64,000 bases of DNA, taken from Hybos culiciformis (lineage: Eukaryota; Arthropoda; Insecta; Diptera; Hybotidae). Below, one piece after another: positions 51,214 to 64,000 of this stretch; within the stretch, counting starts at the first letter, position 1; every line of letters begins with the position of its first letter. Location of the stretch: NCBI GenBank assembly GCA_964007475.1, contig OZ023273.1, forward strand, positions 12,785,922 through 12,849,921, read 5' to 3'. Made by a program: the position numbers and the translations under genes. The notes below the pieces were generated by a model, which was given only the letters and a program-made list of their open reading frames with translations, was not told where the DNA came from and did no database searches.

Positions 51214-51252
51214 ATCGAATCCTTGGTCCAAAAGGGGACCAACATTCTAAAG
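51214..51252 (+). CDS. candidate 39-nt micro-exon, product unknown
   Basis: Bounded by TTTCTTGGACAG on the left and by GTAAGA on the right (AAAG/GTAAGA), both good splice-site matches. The segment is 46% GC against about 20% around it. It is exactly 13 codons and is open in two frames: IESLVQKGTNILK in phase 0, and RILGPKGDQHSK in the frame starting after two bases. The second frame also stays open well past the donor, to about 51345, so a longer exon or a decayed repeat is possible. The minisatellite begins 165 bp downstream. I do not recognise the peptides. Confidence 0.25.
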
Positions 51253-51418
51253 GTAAGATTCCTTTAATCGAAGTACTTTCAGATATTTGTTTTTATCGAA
51301 ATCAATTTTCGCCCTCTTTGGATAAAATGGAGAGATTTAAATATCTGTGATCTCCTACAATTGAACTATAAATTCTAAATTTAATTAAACTTTTCAATTT
51401 AAAATAGTAGGTATACAA

Positions 51419-51842
51419 ATTGTACCGAAACAAAATACCTATTGTGCAGAACTATACCAGTTGTGCAGAGACAAAATACCAGTTGTACAGAACTATACCA
51501 GTTGTGCAGAAACAAAATACCAGTTGTGCAGAACTATACCAATTGTACAGAGACAAAATACCAATTGTGCAGAACTGTTCCAGTTGTGCAGAGACAAAAT
51601 ATTAGTTGTGCAGACACAAAATACCAATTATGTAAAACTATACCAGTTGTGCAGAGACAAAATACCAATTGTGTAGAACTATACCAGTTGCGCAGAAACA
51701 AAATACCAGTTGTGCAGAACTATGCCAGTTGTGCAGAGACAAAATACCAGTTGTGCAGAACTATACTAGTTGTGCAGAGACAAAACACCAGTTGTGGACA
51801 ATTATACCAGTTATGCAGAGACAAAATACCAGCTGTGCAGAA
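51419..51842 (-). repeat. minisatellite, about 21 units, inverted relative to 33.4 kb
   Basis: Units read ACCAGTTGTGCAGA followed alternately by ACTAT or GACAAAAT, giving the same irregular 19/22-bp alternation as the reverse complement of the 33430-33677 array. Its first unit is preceded by TATACAAATTGTACC, similar to the border of the other array. The long frames with repeated YQLCR and VVQNQNTSC are translations of the repeat. Confidence 0.95.
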
Positions 51843-51990
51843 TTGAGAGCAGTGACACGCGAAAATTCATTCGCTTTCGTAGTGATATAAATTATGTTTC
51901 GAAAAAGCAGACTATTTGTCTCTCTCGTGCAGGGGAACGGTTTTTGCTAGCACAGGTTATTAAAGCGGATATTCTTTTTTACAGAAATTT
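51843..51990 (+). other. GC-richer segment after the minisatellite
   Basis: About 40% GC (GCAGTGACACGCGAAAATTC, GTCTCTCTCGTGCAGGGGAA). It is open in the frame continuing from the array, but there is no independent start or recognisable domain. Nothing comparable borders the 33.4-kb array. It may be unique flank or a piece of another repeat. Confidence 0.4.
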
Positions 51991-54900
51991 CAAAGGGTAA
52001 AACTTGAAATAACAAAAAATTGCATACGCAAGTTAAAGAATTTTTTGAATATTTTTTTGTAAATGAAAATAAAATATGCACATATGGTTGACAGAGATTT
52101 ATACTAAAAATTTTATTTAATTAATTCAATAATGACATGTAATGAACATCAAAGCTTAATTCTTAGTATAATATTAATAAAAAGAAGAAAAAAATTAAAA
52201 TTTATTATTTTGTAAGAGTGAGTGGCGTGAATAGTTGTAATTAAATTATAAATTGTAGAGACTATCAATTTTTGAATTTATATGAGAAAGATATGCGCGT
52301 TATGGTAAAACATGAAAAGAATTATATTATATATAGTATTAATATAAAGTTATGAAAAATGAATTATTTTAACGTGTTTTTTTTTTTTTTTTAATTTTTT
52401 TTTTGTAATAAAAATGCATTTTTGTGGTTTAATATTTTATAAAGTTATGCAGAGAGTATACTGATGTAAAAAGGAATTTAATTTGACGATATGAATATAA
52501 TATGGAATTTTAATAAAATGTTAATTTTATAAAATAAGTGCTCTATATACATATATATTTATTATTTTTACAAAAAAAACTTGAGTAACTTTATTCCTTT
52601 TGATTTTATTTTTTAATAATGTTCTTATACCATTTTTAGTGGTACAGATAAAAACAGCACAGTACAGTTGACTTGATGTTGTGGACTATACAGGCATAAA
52701 ATTCAATAAAAATAAAATTAAAATAATAAAATGTTCTAACATTTATACATTTATTTTTGTTCATTTACTTCGATTGAGCAAAAACTAAATTTTATTAATC
52801 AATCATCAAATAAAATATATAAAAAAAAAATATTTATGAAAAATCAATTTACATAATAATTTGATTTAATGATCTCATTTTGTAATTAGATCTTATTTCT
52901 GTGGCATATTTCTTAATTAAATTTTCAAATTGATTTTTAAATTTTAATTAAAATGTTAATAATTATAATAGTCAACAATTTGAAAAATATATTTTAACAT
53001 GTCAAACCTGTTATTTTATAATTTAGAAGGCAAGTGATACGAAAATTTGTTTTTTCATGTTAAATTTAAAAAAAAATTAAATGAAACCGTAGAGAATTTT
53101 TTTTTTCAATTCTAATTGTACTTCCAATTTTTTTTAAATACCTACGTAATTTTTTTTTCAATTAAATTTGGTAAATTGAAAATATAACTATTCATCGTGG
53201 AAGGGAAATATTTAGATCGAGACGAAAACTTGCAGAAAGGCATAGAGAGAGCTTCAAATAATTCAAAATAAAATATTGAACATGTTTTATTGTACAAAAT
53301 TTTTTTCGTTTGAATCTTTGAATATAATAATAAAACTAGTTTAAACTTACATTATATTCCCAATCAGAAAATTATAAAAATTCTATTATAATATTTGTAC
53401 ACAGAATAAAAAAAAAACATATGATGATACCGTAAGGAATTAAGTTGTACAGAGGACAACATACATACACTACAAAACTAAGTGTAAGATTCTTTTCATC
53501 TTCTCAAAAAATTTATTTTCTAAGAATCTTAAAGCATATAAATCAACAATTTTTTTTATATATTTTTCTTTGAATTTATGAGAATAAGCATGTGGTATTA
53601 AATTATAAAATGTCAAATATTATAGAAAGGATAAGAATTTTTATTTTTGTGTTTGCACTTTTGACATTATTCTGGCTTATTGGCAAAAATGAAATTATAT
53701 ATATGTACATATATTTATTTAATAAAAAATATTTTGTTAATAAAAATTGTAAATATTTTCTAGGTGTTGTAATATAATAAAAAAAAAAATTGTCATCATC
53801 AGTTTTATAGTAATAAATTTATAAACTTATAATCAATACGAATAGTTTGTACGTACACAATGTGAATTAACATTATTATTTATATCAACGTATTATAAAT
53901 ATATTAATATAGTATAACAAACTTAATGACAAATAGTTAAACGAACTTAATAACAAATAGTTGAACTGAAATAATTGTTTTCAAGTACAACTTAGTACAG
54001 TTGCAGTAGTACATATATTCTTTTTATAGTACATATATTCATTAAATATCAAACACAGGTAATCAAATTTAAGATTTATGTAAAAATATAGTACAATAAA
54101 ATATAGTTGTTATAAGCTTGAACTAATTCTACTCACGCGGTAAAATGTTTAACACTTTCAGTTCAGCAGATATGCATATTTCTAAAGAAGAAAGAATAAA
54201 CTATTTTTGAATACACAGGGTCTGTGTTCACCAAAAATAACAACAAATTTTCCGTTTAATTTCAATAAAACTTACAAATCAATTTCTAAACTATAATGCC
54301 AATTAACACAATACTTTGATTTAACAAAAGTATGTAGTGTATTATTAACTATGTAAATGTCTAAATTAGACAATTAAGTACGACTTCGAATTTCGAACTT
54401 TGACATAAATGTTTATGTATATTCGTGTTCATCATCATACATGACGCATAAAAATATTTAAACAAAAGAAAATTAAATAAAAACTAAAACTTTCAAAAGT
54501 TATTATTATTAACGTCTGATTGCATATGTGAAAATTCGCACGGAATATTAATATTTTACCTTCGTATTTTTTCTTCATAAAATAATAAAAAAAAAGAAGT
54601 TTTTTTTTATAATATAATGGATTTTTGTAAAAATAATTCTATTGTTAAATGGGCGTTTAGGGAGTTGTAAGATTTTATTTTGTCATATTGTTCACTTGTA
54701 ATAATATTAGTTCTCTATGCAATATATCTCATGTTTTCAAATTTCAAAAGATAAAAAGAGAACATATATTATTCAAAAAAAAAAATCATGAAAGATATAT
54801 ACATACATAAATACACGTAGTAAACATAAAAATATAATTTAGTATTTAGTGTAATGTAAATAATCGGAATATTTTATGTGATATGTGTGGTTATATGCAT

Positions 54901-56693
54901 AATAATGTATTATTAAGTATGTATAAAGATTTTCCGCGACATTATTTTCATTTGAAGGTTTCAAAATAACATATTTCTTCTCAAACCAAACACATTTTAA
55001 CTACTACATACTTGAGTTGCAAACATTTTTTTTTTTGTAATTTTTCTGCGACTCCAACTTTATTACTTTATTTCCCTAATGGAACATCATCAAAATATGA
55101 ACACAAACCTCTATCAGTTAAATTGAGTTTATTTCATTGAAGGACTATGTGTTAAAGTAAGTTAAGTTTTAGTAGTTGAAGTATAGCATGAGGAAAATTT
55201 TAAATTATAAATTTAAATAGAGATTTCAAAGTTTCATTAAATTAACTCATGAAATTGAACGTTAAATTATACAGCCATTATACAAAAATTAATTTTTTCT
55301 TAAAGCACATATTTCTCCAAAACCAATATTAGAAGAATTATTATCTTTAAATTGCAATTTTATCAATTGGATCATTTTTATTTTTCTCTCAACACCTCAA
55401 TAATATTGTAGCAGTGACTGACACAAAATTCTTAATAATTTATAATATAACATATTTTATTTCTTTTATATACTATATTTAATATTTTTTCGCTCAATTT
55501 CAATTATATAATACATATTACAAAAAATGTTGAACACAAAATCTTATTAATACTTATTTCAGAAAAACATTTTATCCTGTATAAAAGTTAAAATTCCTTT
55601 TCTTATCTGTTAAATTCCAAAGAATTTTATAATATTTTTTTTTATTTTTTTTTTCAAATTTGATTTCATTTAATTTTGAATGAAAATGCACCAGGTGTAA
55701 ATAATATTTTGCTATTTAAAAATTTATATTTTGTTTTCATTTTTCATATTTTATAGATATACTGTGTTGTACATTATATACATATTTAGTTGTCATATTT
55801 ATCTGGCAGAAACTGTTAATAGTAATTAAAAAAGTATCCAATTATTATTTAATTGGTTAAAGGAAAGTTTGAAAAAGTTTGAAGAGTTATTTGCGATATA
55901 GAAATTAAGTAAAATTTAGAATAATAAGAGAACTTGTATATGGGGGTTTTTTTTTGTTTAAATAAATATTTGAATTTTTGGTATTTTAATGATAGAAACT
56001 AAAATTAAAAAAAAACAACATGTTGAATGCTAATGATTTTTCGAGAGAGAAATTTAATTTATATGTAGAATAAGCGATTATGAAGAACGATTTGATATTA
56101 TATCGTTAGTTGACTGAATTAGAACAGCAAAAGAATAACTTTGTTGTACAATTATTGTAAATGAGTTAGTCTTGTATAATACTGAAAAATTAAAATAATA
56201 ATCTAAATACAATAATATTAAGGGATTAAAATATTAGATTCCAAAAAAGGACTGAAATTCTCATTTTTCATTTAATTTAAACTGAAAGATATTTAATTTC
56301 TCCAAACCACATTTATTTATTCTGGGTTGAGATCAATTAAGTAATATAACTAAAGAAGATAAACATGTTGATATATGGTTTCTGGAATATTATTTAAGAA
56401 ATATTAGGATATAAAATAATTATATAAAAATTTATTAATTATAATTTATTTAATAAAAAATTATTGGGGTATTTTCTAAAAATAAAATTGATATTATTTA
56501 ATAAATTTTTGTAATACTTATTCTATTATCTTATTCCACAATCAATATAATGATTTGTAAATATTTTGTGGTCATAATTTATTTTTATTATTTAAAAATG
56601 AAATTGAATTATTACTTTGTTTTTAAATTGATGGAAAATAAAGTGTAATAACTCATAGATTTGTTTTTTTTTTAATGTAATTAAACAGTTTAA
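51991..56693. other. AT-rich non-coding DNA
   Basis: No gene is supported. Contains the second copy of a dispersed repeat (54509-54725) and short tandem duplications (AACTTAAT.ACAAATAGTT at about 53928-53965; AGTACATATATTC at about 54008-54040). Confidence 0.55.
54509..54725 (+). repeat. dispersed repeat, copy 2 (pair with 15.1 kb)
   Basis: Shares ordered blocks with 15131-15336, including GGAGTTGTAAGATTTTATTT and TTAACGTCTGATTGCA. The similarity is moderate, with indels. Confidence 0.55.
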
Positions 56694-56767
56694 GTTCGTT
56701 ATGGTGTAGTAGTATTGCCCTTATCATATGGTATGTACGGTCGTGGGTTCGATTCCCACCTCGGACT
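56694..56767 (+). pseudogene. tRNA-derived sequence (tRNA pseudogene or SINE head)
   Basis: A 74-nt stretch has exact tRNA spacing. The A box TGGTGTAGTAG (56702-56712) and B box GGTTCGATTCC (56746-56756) both match the Pol III consensus. The D stem (GGTG/TGCC, with wobbles) and a perfect 5-bp T stem (GTGGG/CCCAC) form. The acceptor stem pairs at five of seven positions. The anticodon stem fails at four of five positions; the loop position would give ATG. A T5 tract follows at 56782-56786. I therefore read it as a non-functional tRNA copy, possibly the head of a tRNA-derived SINE, although no A-rich tail or second copy is visible in the window. Confidence 0.7.
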
Positions 56768-56781
56768 GGAATTTGTGTTAA

Positions 56782-56786
56782 TTTTT
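56782..56786 (+). terminator. possible Pol III terminator
   Basis: TTTTT is the first run of four or more T residues after the tRNA-like body, 15 bp downstream. T runs are frequent here, so the link is tentative. Confidence 0.35.
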
Positions 56787-59700
56787 AAATTTGTCTCACT
56801 TGAATTAAGTGCGTGGGTTGTTTTTTACGAATATTTCTACTTTATTTTGTACGTGACTAATAAGAATAATAATATATTAATATAAAGAATAAAAAGAAAT
56901 TAATGAAGAAACAATACGTTGAAATAAAAATATAATTGAAAGTAAAACAAAAACTAATAATTTGGAGTTCAATTAGAGATATTCTCATAATTATAATGCA
57001 TCCGCATATTATACATACTTATGCTTTATTAAAGGTATACCCTGAAATAAAGTATACTTGACAAATAACAATATTTTCTTTTAATTTTCCAATTGCCTTA
57101 AAATATTAATTACGGTACGAATATTAAAATTATGAAAGTTTTTTTTTTTTTTTTTTTTACATATTTTTGCTTAAAAAACATTATCATCATAAATGTATAA
57201 TAATTTTTATGATTCTCTTATTTGATGTTATAAAATATATTACAACTTAATGTGGTTTTTCTAAAAAACCTTTTTTTTTTTCTATCAACAGTAATAATGT
57301 AATATCATTCAAATGTAAAATAAAATTTATCTTTGTTAACACCTTAAGGCAAATTTACTTTAATTTCAATTTATCTGACAGTATATATGATGCTTTATAA
57401 GTTCATAATGTAATTTTAAATTCAATTCAATTAAAAGTGAAATAAAAGTGTAAAAATGAAGTCTTAAAGGAAAATATTTGGAAAAAAAAATAAAATTTTT
57501 TTTTTTAATAGAATTTTTTTTTTTTTTATATTCATTTTGTTTGAATATTTAAATTAGAAACATATACAGAAAGGTAAATACAAAAAAAAAAAAAAAAAAA
57601 ATTTATAAATACGATGGAAAATGGAAAAGTTATTTTTCATCATAAAACATTATTTTTTTTTTGAAAAAGAAAAATAAAAATCTTTTAATTTATCTTTTTC
57701 TTGCGTATATCTTTTTTTTTTTTTTTACTCGGTTATTTGAAGGAAAATATAGGAAAACTTTTGGCCCACAATGGAGTATTTAAGTTTGAAATATTTTTTT
57801 TTTAAATTTATTGTAAAATATTCTTTATATTTGAAAAAAAAAATAACACTCTAAAAATTAGAATAATAATAATTAAAAAAATTAATAGGTTTTAAAATTG
57901 GAAAAAAATTACTGGAAAACCTGTTTAATTCTGTTCATTTAAGCTCATAAATCAAGTTCACTTTTTTTGTGAAGTAACCAAGATACGGTTAACCACTCAA
58001 TCCTATAATTAATTGCTTTAATATCAAATAATTACTTGCCCTTTCAATAATCGTCAATTTGGGTTTACAGCCCAATTAAGAAATTTCAATGTGATGTGGT
58101 GTCAAATTAATTCTTTCTTTCTGTAGCCAGAAAGATTGAATTCTGTATCGAATAATATTTGAATCATACTTGTTTAAAGTTTTAGAACAATTTTATAATC
58201 CTAAAAATTTATATGTCAGCATAATGTCGTCATTCTAGATAACTTCTAATTGAAAGAAATATTATATGAATTTCAAAAATATACAATAGTGTAATCATTT
58301 ATTTTAATTTCATAATATATTTCTTTACAGTGATTTCAAATTTTCGAAACACATTTTTCAAACGAAAATTAGGTATTTTATTATGGCAATTTCTAAATGA
58401 GAAAGAAAAGTCCCTCAAAATTTTCACATTAAAAGTTATAGTACATCTTTCTGGTTATATATTGGATATGTTTTGATTAAGTTAACAGAATACTTCCATT
58501 TCAATTAAAAAGTTTTTTTTTTTTTTAGAAAATGAAAACCTTCTAAATAGAGGTATATTACTTTATTATGATAGAGGTTTTTTTTTTTTTTGTGGAAAAA
58601 TCCACCTGAGCTACTCAAGTAATTTACATACCAATTTAAAATAAACATAAATAGAATGAAAAATGGTGTGGGAAAATGAAAAGTTTTATATATAAATTGT
58701 TGCCAAATATTGTGTATCGTTTAAGATTTTCATTAAGAAGACTAAATAAAATATTTACCAGAAATAAAAGATATTATTTTTTTTTTTATATCTGTCATCA
58801 GTACAATCGTTCATTTTTATGTAAAAATTTTAAATAAATAATGAATAATAGAGAATATCAGGAAGGAATCTTATTTTGAATTGGATTCATTACACATTAT
58901 TAATTTATTGTTTAACATAAATCTATATGGATGTTTAGTTTCTTTCATGGTCTGATTCTGATTTAAATTTTAATTATTTGCATGTACATTGTCTTCGAAG
59001 CGGCCTCGCTATGCTATAAAAATGTTCGCATAAAATATATAAATTTTAAATTGCGGCTTAGTTGAATTGAACACTGAACAAGTTTTGCCACATTACAGGG
59101 AATTGACTTTGATTATATGGAAATGCGTTACCGTTGCCGTTTCGTAGGGTAAATGCGAGTACGCAAAAATCAGCAAACCCTAATAAATAACAATGAAAAT
59201 TTTAAATATTTTGTATTTTATAATTAAAAATGAATTTTATAAGAAATTGCTAAAAATTCTGTTTTTTTTCGCATCCTTTTGATATTTAGATAAAAATCAT
59301 CCTTTTAAAATCATTATTACTTAAAATTTTGTTTATTGAAATTTTATATATCTTTTTTAGAATTTTCCTTTACTGATTTCACGGTAGTTTTAACATTATT
59401 TACTATATTTTCTAAATTTTATTTATATGTGGCTTTTTATAATTTGGAAGATCGTTTTAATTTGCGGTAATATTTGAATGATAAGATGATAATAGAAATA
59501 AGTTTTAAAATTTTTATTCCTATTACATTGCAAATAAAATTGGTTACACGAAAAAAAAAAGAAGAAAATTATTTTTCTACTACTTTAAAAATAATCGCTA
59601 TTTAATTACAAATTGTTTTGATTTTATTCTTTTTGTTTTTCTGGATTGAATTAACTTATTTCGACTTTTCAGAGTTTGTTTTATTGCTGCTCGGATCCAT

Positions 59701-61847
59701 AACATTATACGGTATCAAAATATTGAAATTAATAATATTTGCTATTTTGAGCGATTTCCTGAATTTGATATGAGAAGTGTAACATAGAAGTGTATTTTTT
59801 TATTTAAATTTTTTTAATAATTATGACTACCATTGTTTGAAAATTATGAAATAAACAGATAATATTGGATTTATTGGCATATCCGAAACAGAACATATGA
59901 TGGATACAGAAATAAATATAAGAATGAAAATTAATTGAAAATATGATAAATATATATATTTTCATTTGGAAATTCAATATACATAATATTATAATTGATT
60001 AATAAAATAGTTATGATGTTTTTCTGGATAATTATATTAAACAATACAATATTTGAAGCGTAAATTTGTGTAAAACAAAAATACGGAATCATCTATTAGG
60101 CATGAAGAATAATGCATAATTACATATTTTAATTTAGAATAATGTTAATGTTTTTTTTTTTTTTGAAATATTACACATAATTATTGCGTATAAATGATAC
60201 ATTTTGTTTATTATAATTCATTTTAATCCGGGAAATTAGCAAAAAAAAAAATTAAATAATTTTCATAAAATGAAAGTATATGTGTTTTAGTTTGGGGAAA
60301 AATTTATTATTTTTACAAATAGTTATGCATAATTGTACGCAAAATTCGTGGGTCTATATAAATATCCATTTATACAATTATTTCTACTACATATTTTCAT
60401 GCATTTATTTACAAGATTCTTCATAAATTGTAACAATTAAATTTTTTTCAAAATATAGATAATTATAAGAGTTATCATTTTAAAAGTTAGTCAAGTTATT
60501 TTTTTAAGTTTTAGCTGTTTGAAATTGATTCATATTTGTTTGAATAGTATACCTTAATCATTTTCTATATATAACTAACTTAATCAGAAATTTTGTTTGT
60601 TTAAACATTTTTATCTAATCAATTTTAATGTATTGTTTTAGATCAAGCTCAATATATAAAAGCAAATAAAATTGAGAACAAGTCACAAAGTAAAATGTCT
60701 TTTACAAACCCAAAGTCATATAATTATATAGGTATATATTACAAATTTAAAACTTAAAATTTAAAATTTTCTATTTCATCTATCCAATATAGTTTCATGC
60801 GCACATGTTATACATATTCATTATTTATTTAAAAATCGATAAGAAATAAATATGAATTAGGTACGAAATAAAGTTTGCTATGCTTATGCTAAATTCCCAC
60901 ATTATTCTTTTAATAATTGAACACAAGAATTGAAATTTTACTTTTAGAAAACTTTATAATATCATAATTTTGAATAAAAATTATATAGACAGTTAGTTAC
61001 ATATAATTAAAAATTTGAATTGTTTGCAAAAGAAATTAAAAACGTATTGACCTAGATCGTTTAAAAATGATTTCATTTGATATGCAAAATTAATTTCGTA
61101 TTAAGCGAGTGTATTTTTTCTCACGTTATACTTTTTAAATGTTTTACTAATTGATACTTAGATATTTTCCGTCACTAAGCTAAACAATTTTTCTTTTGCT
61201 TTTTCCCAAAACCATGAACATATCTTTGTCAATAATGCGCATAAATCGATGGGCTACCACAGTTTAACATTAAGTTATCAAGTACCTACTAATTACTTTT
61301 TTATTACTTTTATTTTTTATATTAATATTAAATTGATGATGAAATTATAGGCGCAATGGTCTATTTTTAGAAAATAAATATATGCTAGTTAAAAAACAAT
61401 ATATATCTGTAATTTGAGGGTTATTGGAGGATTATGAAAGGATACTTGCTACAAATTAAAACACTAGATTAGTATTTTAAATAAGAAATGAGAAATTATA
61501 TGCAGTGCTAATTCTTTCCAAGTACAAGAAATATATATGTATGTCTGCCTATATTATAGTACCTTTATGAATCTATGAAAAATATGTTCATATGAGTAAA
61601 CCTTAATTTAATATTAAACATTTTTTTTGTTATTTTTCCTGTATATGTACTTTGAAAAAGTTATACAAATGTTTATGCATAATGTATATGTAGGTCTACA
61701 TACATAAATGTCAGTATCATTTTTAAGATAAAAACAAAATTATTTTATAAAATAGAATATTGTGCAGTGCCATAAAAAATTCATATATTTTATATGAATT
61801 GAAATTTGCAAAATTGAATCATTATACAAAAAGAAAAAAATACTCAC
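56787..61847. other. AT-rich non-coding DNA
   Basis: No gene is supported. Long poly-T (57139-57159) and poly-A (57582-57601) runs occur. A GC-richer patch at 58990-59180 includes TATAAAAA (59015-59022) and CGTTACCGTTGCCGTTTCGTAG; it could be promoter-like, but I see no start codon with a real frame behind it. Confidence 0.5.
59015..59022 (+). promoter_or_regulatory. TATA-like box in a GC-richer patch
   Basis: TATAAAAA follows GCGGCCTCGCTATGC and precedes about 150 bp of GC-richer sequence. TATA strings are abundant at this base composition, so only the context makes it worth noting. Confidence 0.12.
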
Positions 61848-61919
61848 TTAATGTATACAAGTAAGTTTTGAAATGACACGAAATTGACATTTCTAGACCA
61901 CCCAGTAGGTAATTCAGCC
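61848..61919 (-). CDS. candidate exon on the minus strand, product unknown
   Basis: On the minus strand a pyrimidine-rich stretch ending TTCCACATTTTGCAG is followed by 72 nt and then GTGAGTA, giving good acceptor and donor matches. GC is about 40% against 20% outside. Two frames are open: one reads AELPTGWSRNVNFVSF, the other LNYLLGGLEMSISCHF. The second belongs to a 69-codon frame that runs past both borders. I do not recognise either peptide. Exon, repeat remnant and chance all remain possible. Confidence 0.25.
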
Positions 61920-64000
61920 CTGCAAAATGTGGAATGTAGTGGTAATTATTGATAAAATTTTTTGAATTAGTGGGCGTCCCTAAAGGAAAATACAAGATAT
62001 ATAGAAAGCGAAAAAATACCATTATACACATACTTAAACACTTATGTCAATTTTCAAGTAGCACAGTAAAAATTTAAAACAATATCCAGTTTAGATTCTC
62101 TCATAGTAACTAGCCATTAATTATGTTAAAACAATCAATGAATCCACTATTTTTTTTTTTCGAATTTATTAAACTCTCCAACTATTTCTATTTGGATACA
62201 TTAAAGTTCTAAACTATGTTATGCACCTAATCGCGTATAGTTTTATTATCATTATTATCATCAGTAACATCGAATATTCATAAACATCAATTAGAACCAT
62301 TTTATTATATGTTGAATTGAATCGATATTTGCAGAATTTAGTTTACTAAATTTCCAGAACTATTTTTTCACTTTATATCGAATATGAAAATTGTTTTATA
62401 GATAAAAATTATCAATTTAGAATTCAAAAAGCATAATAATTTTCATAATTTAGATCCATAATATGAACAAAAAAAAAAGGAAATATTCAAGCAAAAGTGC
62501 TATTTTGAATCAAAAGCAAATAATAAAATTGTTATTGTTTTCTTTATGTTTTTTATTTATTAAATTAAATTTTTCAGATCAAAATTTATTTTGCTTTTAT
62601 GATTTTATTTCTTTTATTTTTATACACTTTCATATAACAAAAAATATTGAATAGAAGATTAAAAAAAAAAAAAAAGGGAAGTAGGTATCCTCAAGATTTA
62701 AAGATGAATGCACGGTTCAGAGAAAAATAAATATTTTTTTTATTCTGTTTAATTTAATTTCACCAACTTGTTATTGTCGTTTCGAACCCTTTTTGACAAT
62801 ATTATGTTTTATATGTTTATTTTAATTTAATCTACATGTTTGATTTTATATACATGCATATTATATGTACATAAATAATACCAAAAAAACTTAAATACTT
62901 AAAGTAAAGTTAATTGAAAAACTCAGTTAACATAAGATTGCTTTCCTTCGCTTCAGCCTAGTCTTCATTAACAGTAGTTAAAAAAAAATTTGAAAATTTC
63001 GCATTAAAATATGTTTGAAAGTGGTGTAGAAATTGCCATAAAGTTTTCCAGCGACAAAAACAGTACGCCAAATGTCATGAAAAATAGCCTAAAACCACTT
63101 AGGGAAAATGGTACCGGTTTCGTCCGAATCTTTATAAGTTACTTATAAGTAAATAAGTTTCATACATAAAAGAACTTTCATTTTTATTTACATATAGAAG
63201 ATATAGATAAATAGATAAATAGATATAAAAGATATTAAAATTTAGCAAAATTTTCATCTGAAAACTGAGTTTTGAAATTTAAGCTTGCTGTCCAATTTTT
63301 TTTATGAACAGATCTAATGCATATTATTTTTAATGTAATGGTAAGAAGTAACAAAGTTCTATAAGAAAAATTATATTTAGTATATGCGTAGTAGAAGATA
63401 CAAGGCTGAAAATAAATAGTTATAAACGAATAAGAAAAGGAGTTTTTAATGTTGGATAAGTTGAAATTGAAAAACTGAGAAATTTAATTAAATGTTTTCT
63501 AACTAAGAGGAATTATGTTCTTATTTATAAAAATATATAATTTTTTTTTTAATTAAAAGGAAGAAGTTCAGATTTTTTATCACTTGTTGTTCGGTATAAA
63601 CCATGACATTAATTTAAATGTCAAAAGATAAATAGGTACATAAAGTTTTACAGTTTAAAAAATTGTTATTATAAATAATTTTTGTTAAGTGTGGTTTTTC
63701 TTAACTAATTAAGCTAAAACTACGTTTACCTTACAAATTATATGGTATTATGGTTAAGTTTTAGTACTGAAATATTGTACCTGCATACCTGGTTTAAAAT
63801 TTTTTTTATTTTAATGTTTGTAAAGGTACATGCCGATATTATTTTTTCATTCAAAATAGTTTCAAATAAAAATAAAATCTTCCGTTACTAAATAGTTACA
63901 AGCTTGATATGTCAGAATTGATGTCAAACACTACAATTATATGGGCAAAAATTTTCGGAAATAATGACAGAGTTTCTGTTATTTATTTTATTATTAACAT
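61920..64000. other. AT-rich non-coding DNA
   Basis: No gene is supported. Contains the inverted copy of a dispersed repeat (62374-62443) and a (GATA)n-like tract at about 63197-63223. Confidence 0.55.
62374..62443 (-). repeat. dispersed repeat, inverted copy of 38346-38415
   Basis: The reverse complement matches the 38.4-kb copy with one indel and a few substitutions over 70 bp. Confidence 0.75.

Noticed and set aside
51420..51890. Repeat-protein frames with CAE, YQLCR and VVQNQNTSC (also at 33359-33708)
   Set aside because: All are readings of the minisatellite in several frames and on both strands; a real gene would favour one frame.
53200..53275. Short frame containing KYLDRDENLQKGIERA
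   Set aside because: Only about 27 codons, a competing frame is also open, and no clear splice borders are present.

Overview
The window is about 80% A+T, with long homopolymeric A and T runs, many TATA/TACATA-type microsatellites and short stop-bounded open frames. I read it as eukaryotic, most likely arthropod (probably insect), intergenic or intronic DNA. No complete protein-coding gene is visible. No bacterial operon, ribosome binding site or CRISPR array is present. The insect assignment is an inference from overall character and from repeat families that I remember as common in arthropod genomes; the order cannot be decided from the sequence.

Layout. 1-11 kb is AT-rich non-coding DNA with one GC-richer patch near 8.75-8.84 kb that could be a small exon. 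11.05-11.59 kb is a 538-bp interspersed repeat with a long palindrome and a 31-bp tandem array; a second copy lies at 43.37-43.87 kb. 12.35-14.1 kb is a composite repeat island: a 398-bp foldback, a CT-rich 10-bp minisatellite of about 645 bp flanked by degenerate TTTTGGGAC-type repeats, a (CAAA)n tract, and a second foldback of 264 bp. 14-25.8 kb is AT-rich and nearly featureless. 25.84-26.40 kb is a complete but non-autonomous hAT-type transposon with an exact 8-bp target-site duplication and the broken end of a transposase. 33.0-33.7 kb holds a foldback MITE (5-bp duplication TATAA) and a minisatellite; the same minisatellite recurs in opposite orientation at 51.4-51.8 kb. 35.0-35.1 kb is an abrupt, very GC-rich island behind a G10 run and a hairpin. 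37.35-37.76 kb is a 414-bp terminal-inverted-repeat element carrying a truncated Cys-rich zinc-finger-like reading frame. 56.7 kb has a tRNA-derived sequence with intact A and B boxes.

Candidate exons at 8748-8810(+), 36530-36648(+), 51214-51252(+) and 61848-61919(-) have splice-like borders, an open frame and higher GC than their surroundings. None matches a family I recognise and none is proven. Several pairs of dispersed repeats (15.1/54.5 kb, 34.8/48.5 kb, 38.4/62.4 kb) add to the picture of a region built from old mobile-element debris. I found no convincing new biological system. The most unusual items are the GC-rich island, the inverted minisatellite pair, and the 414-bp element with the captured reading frame.
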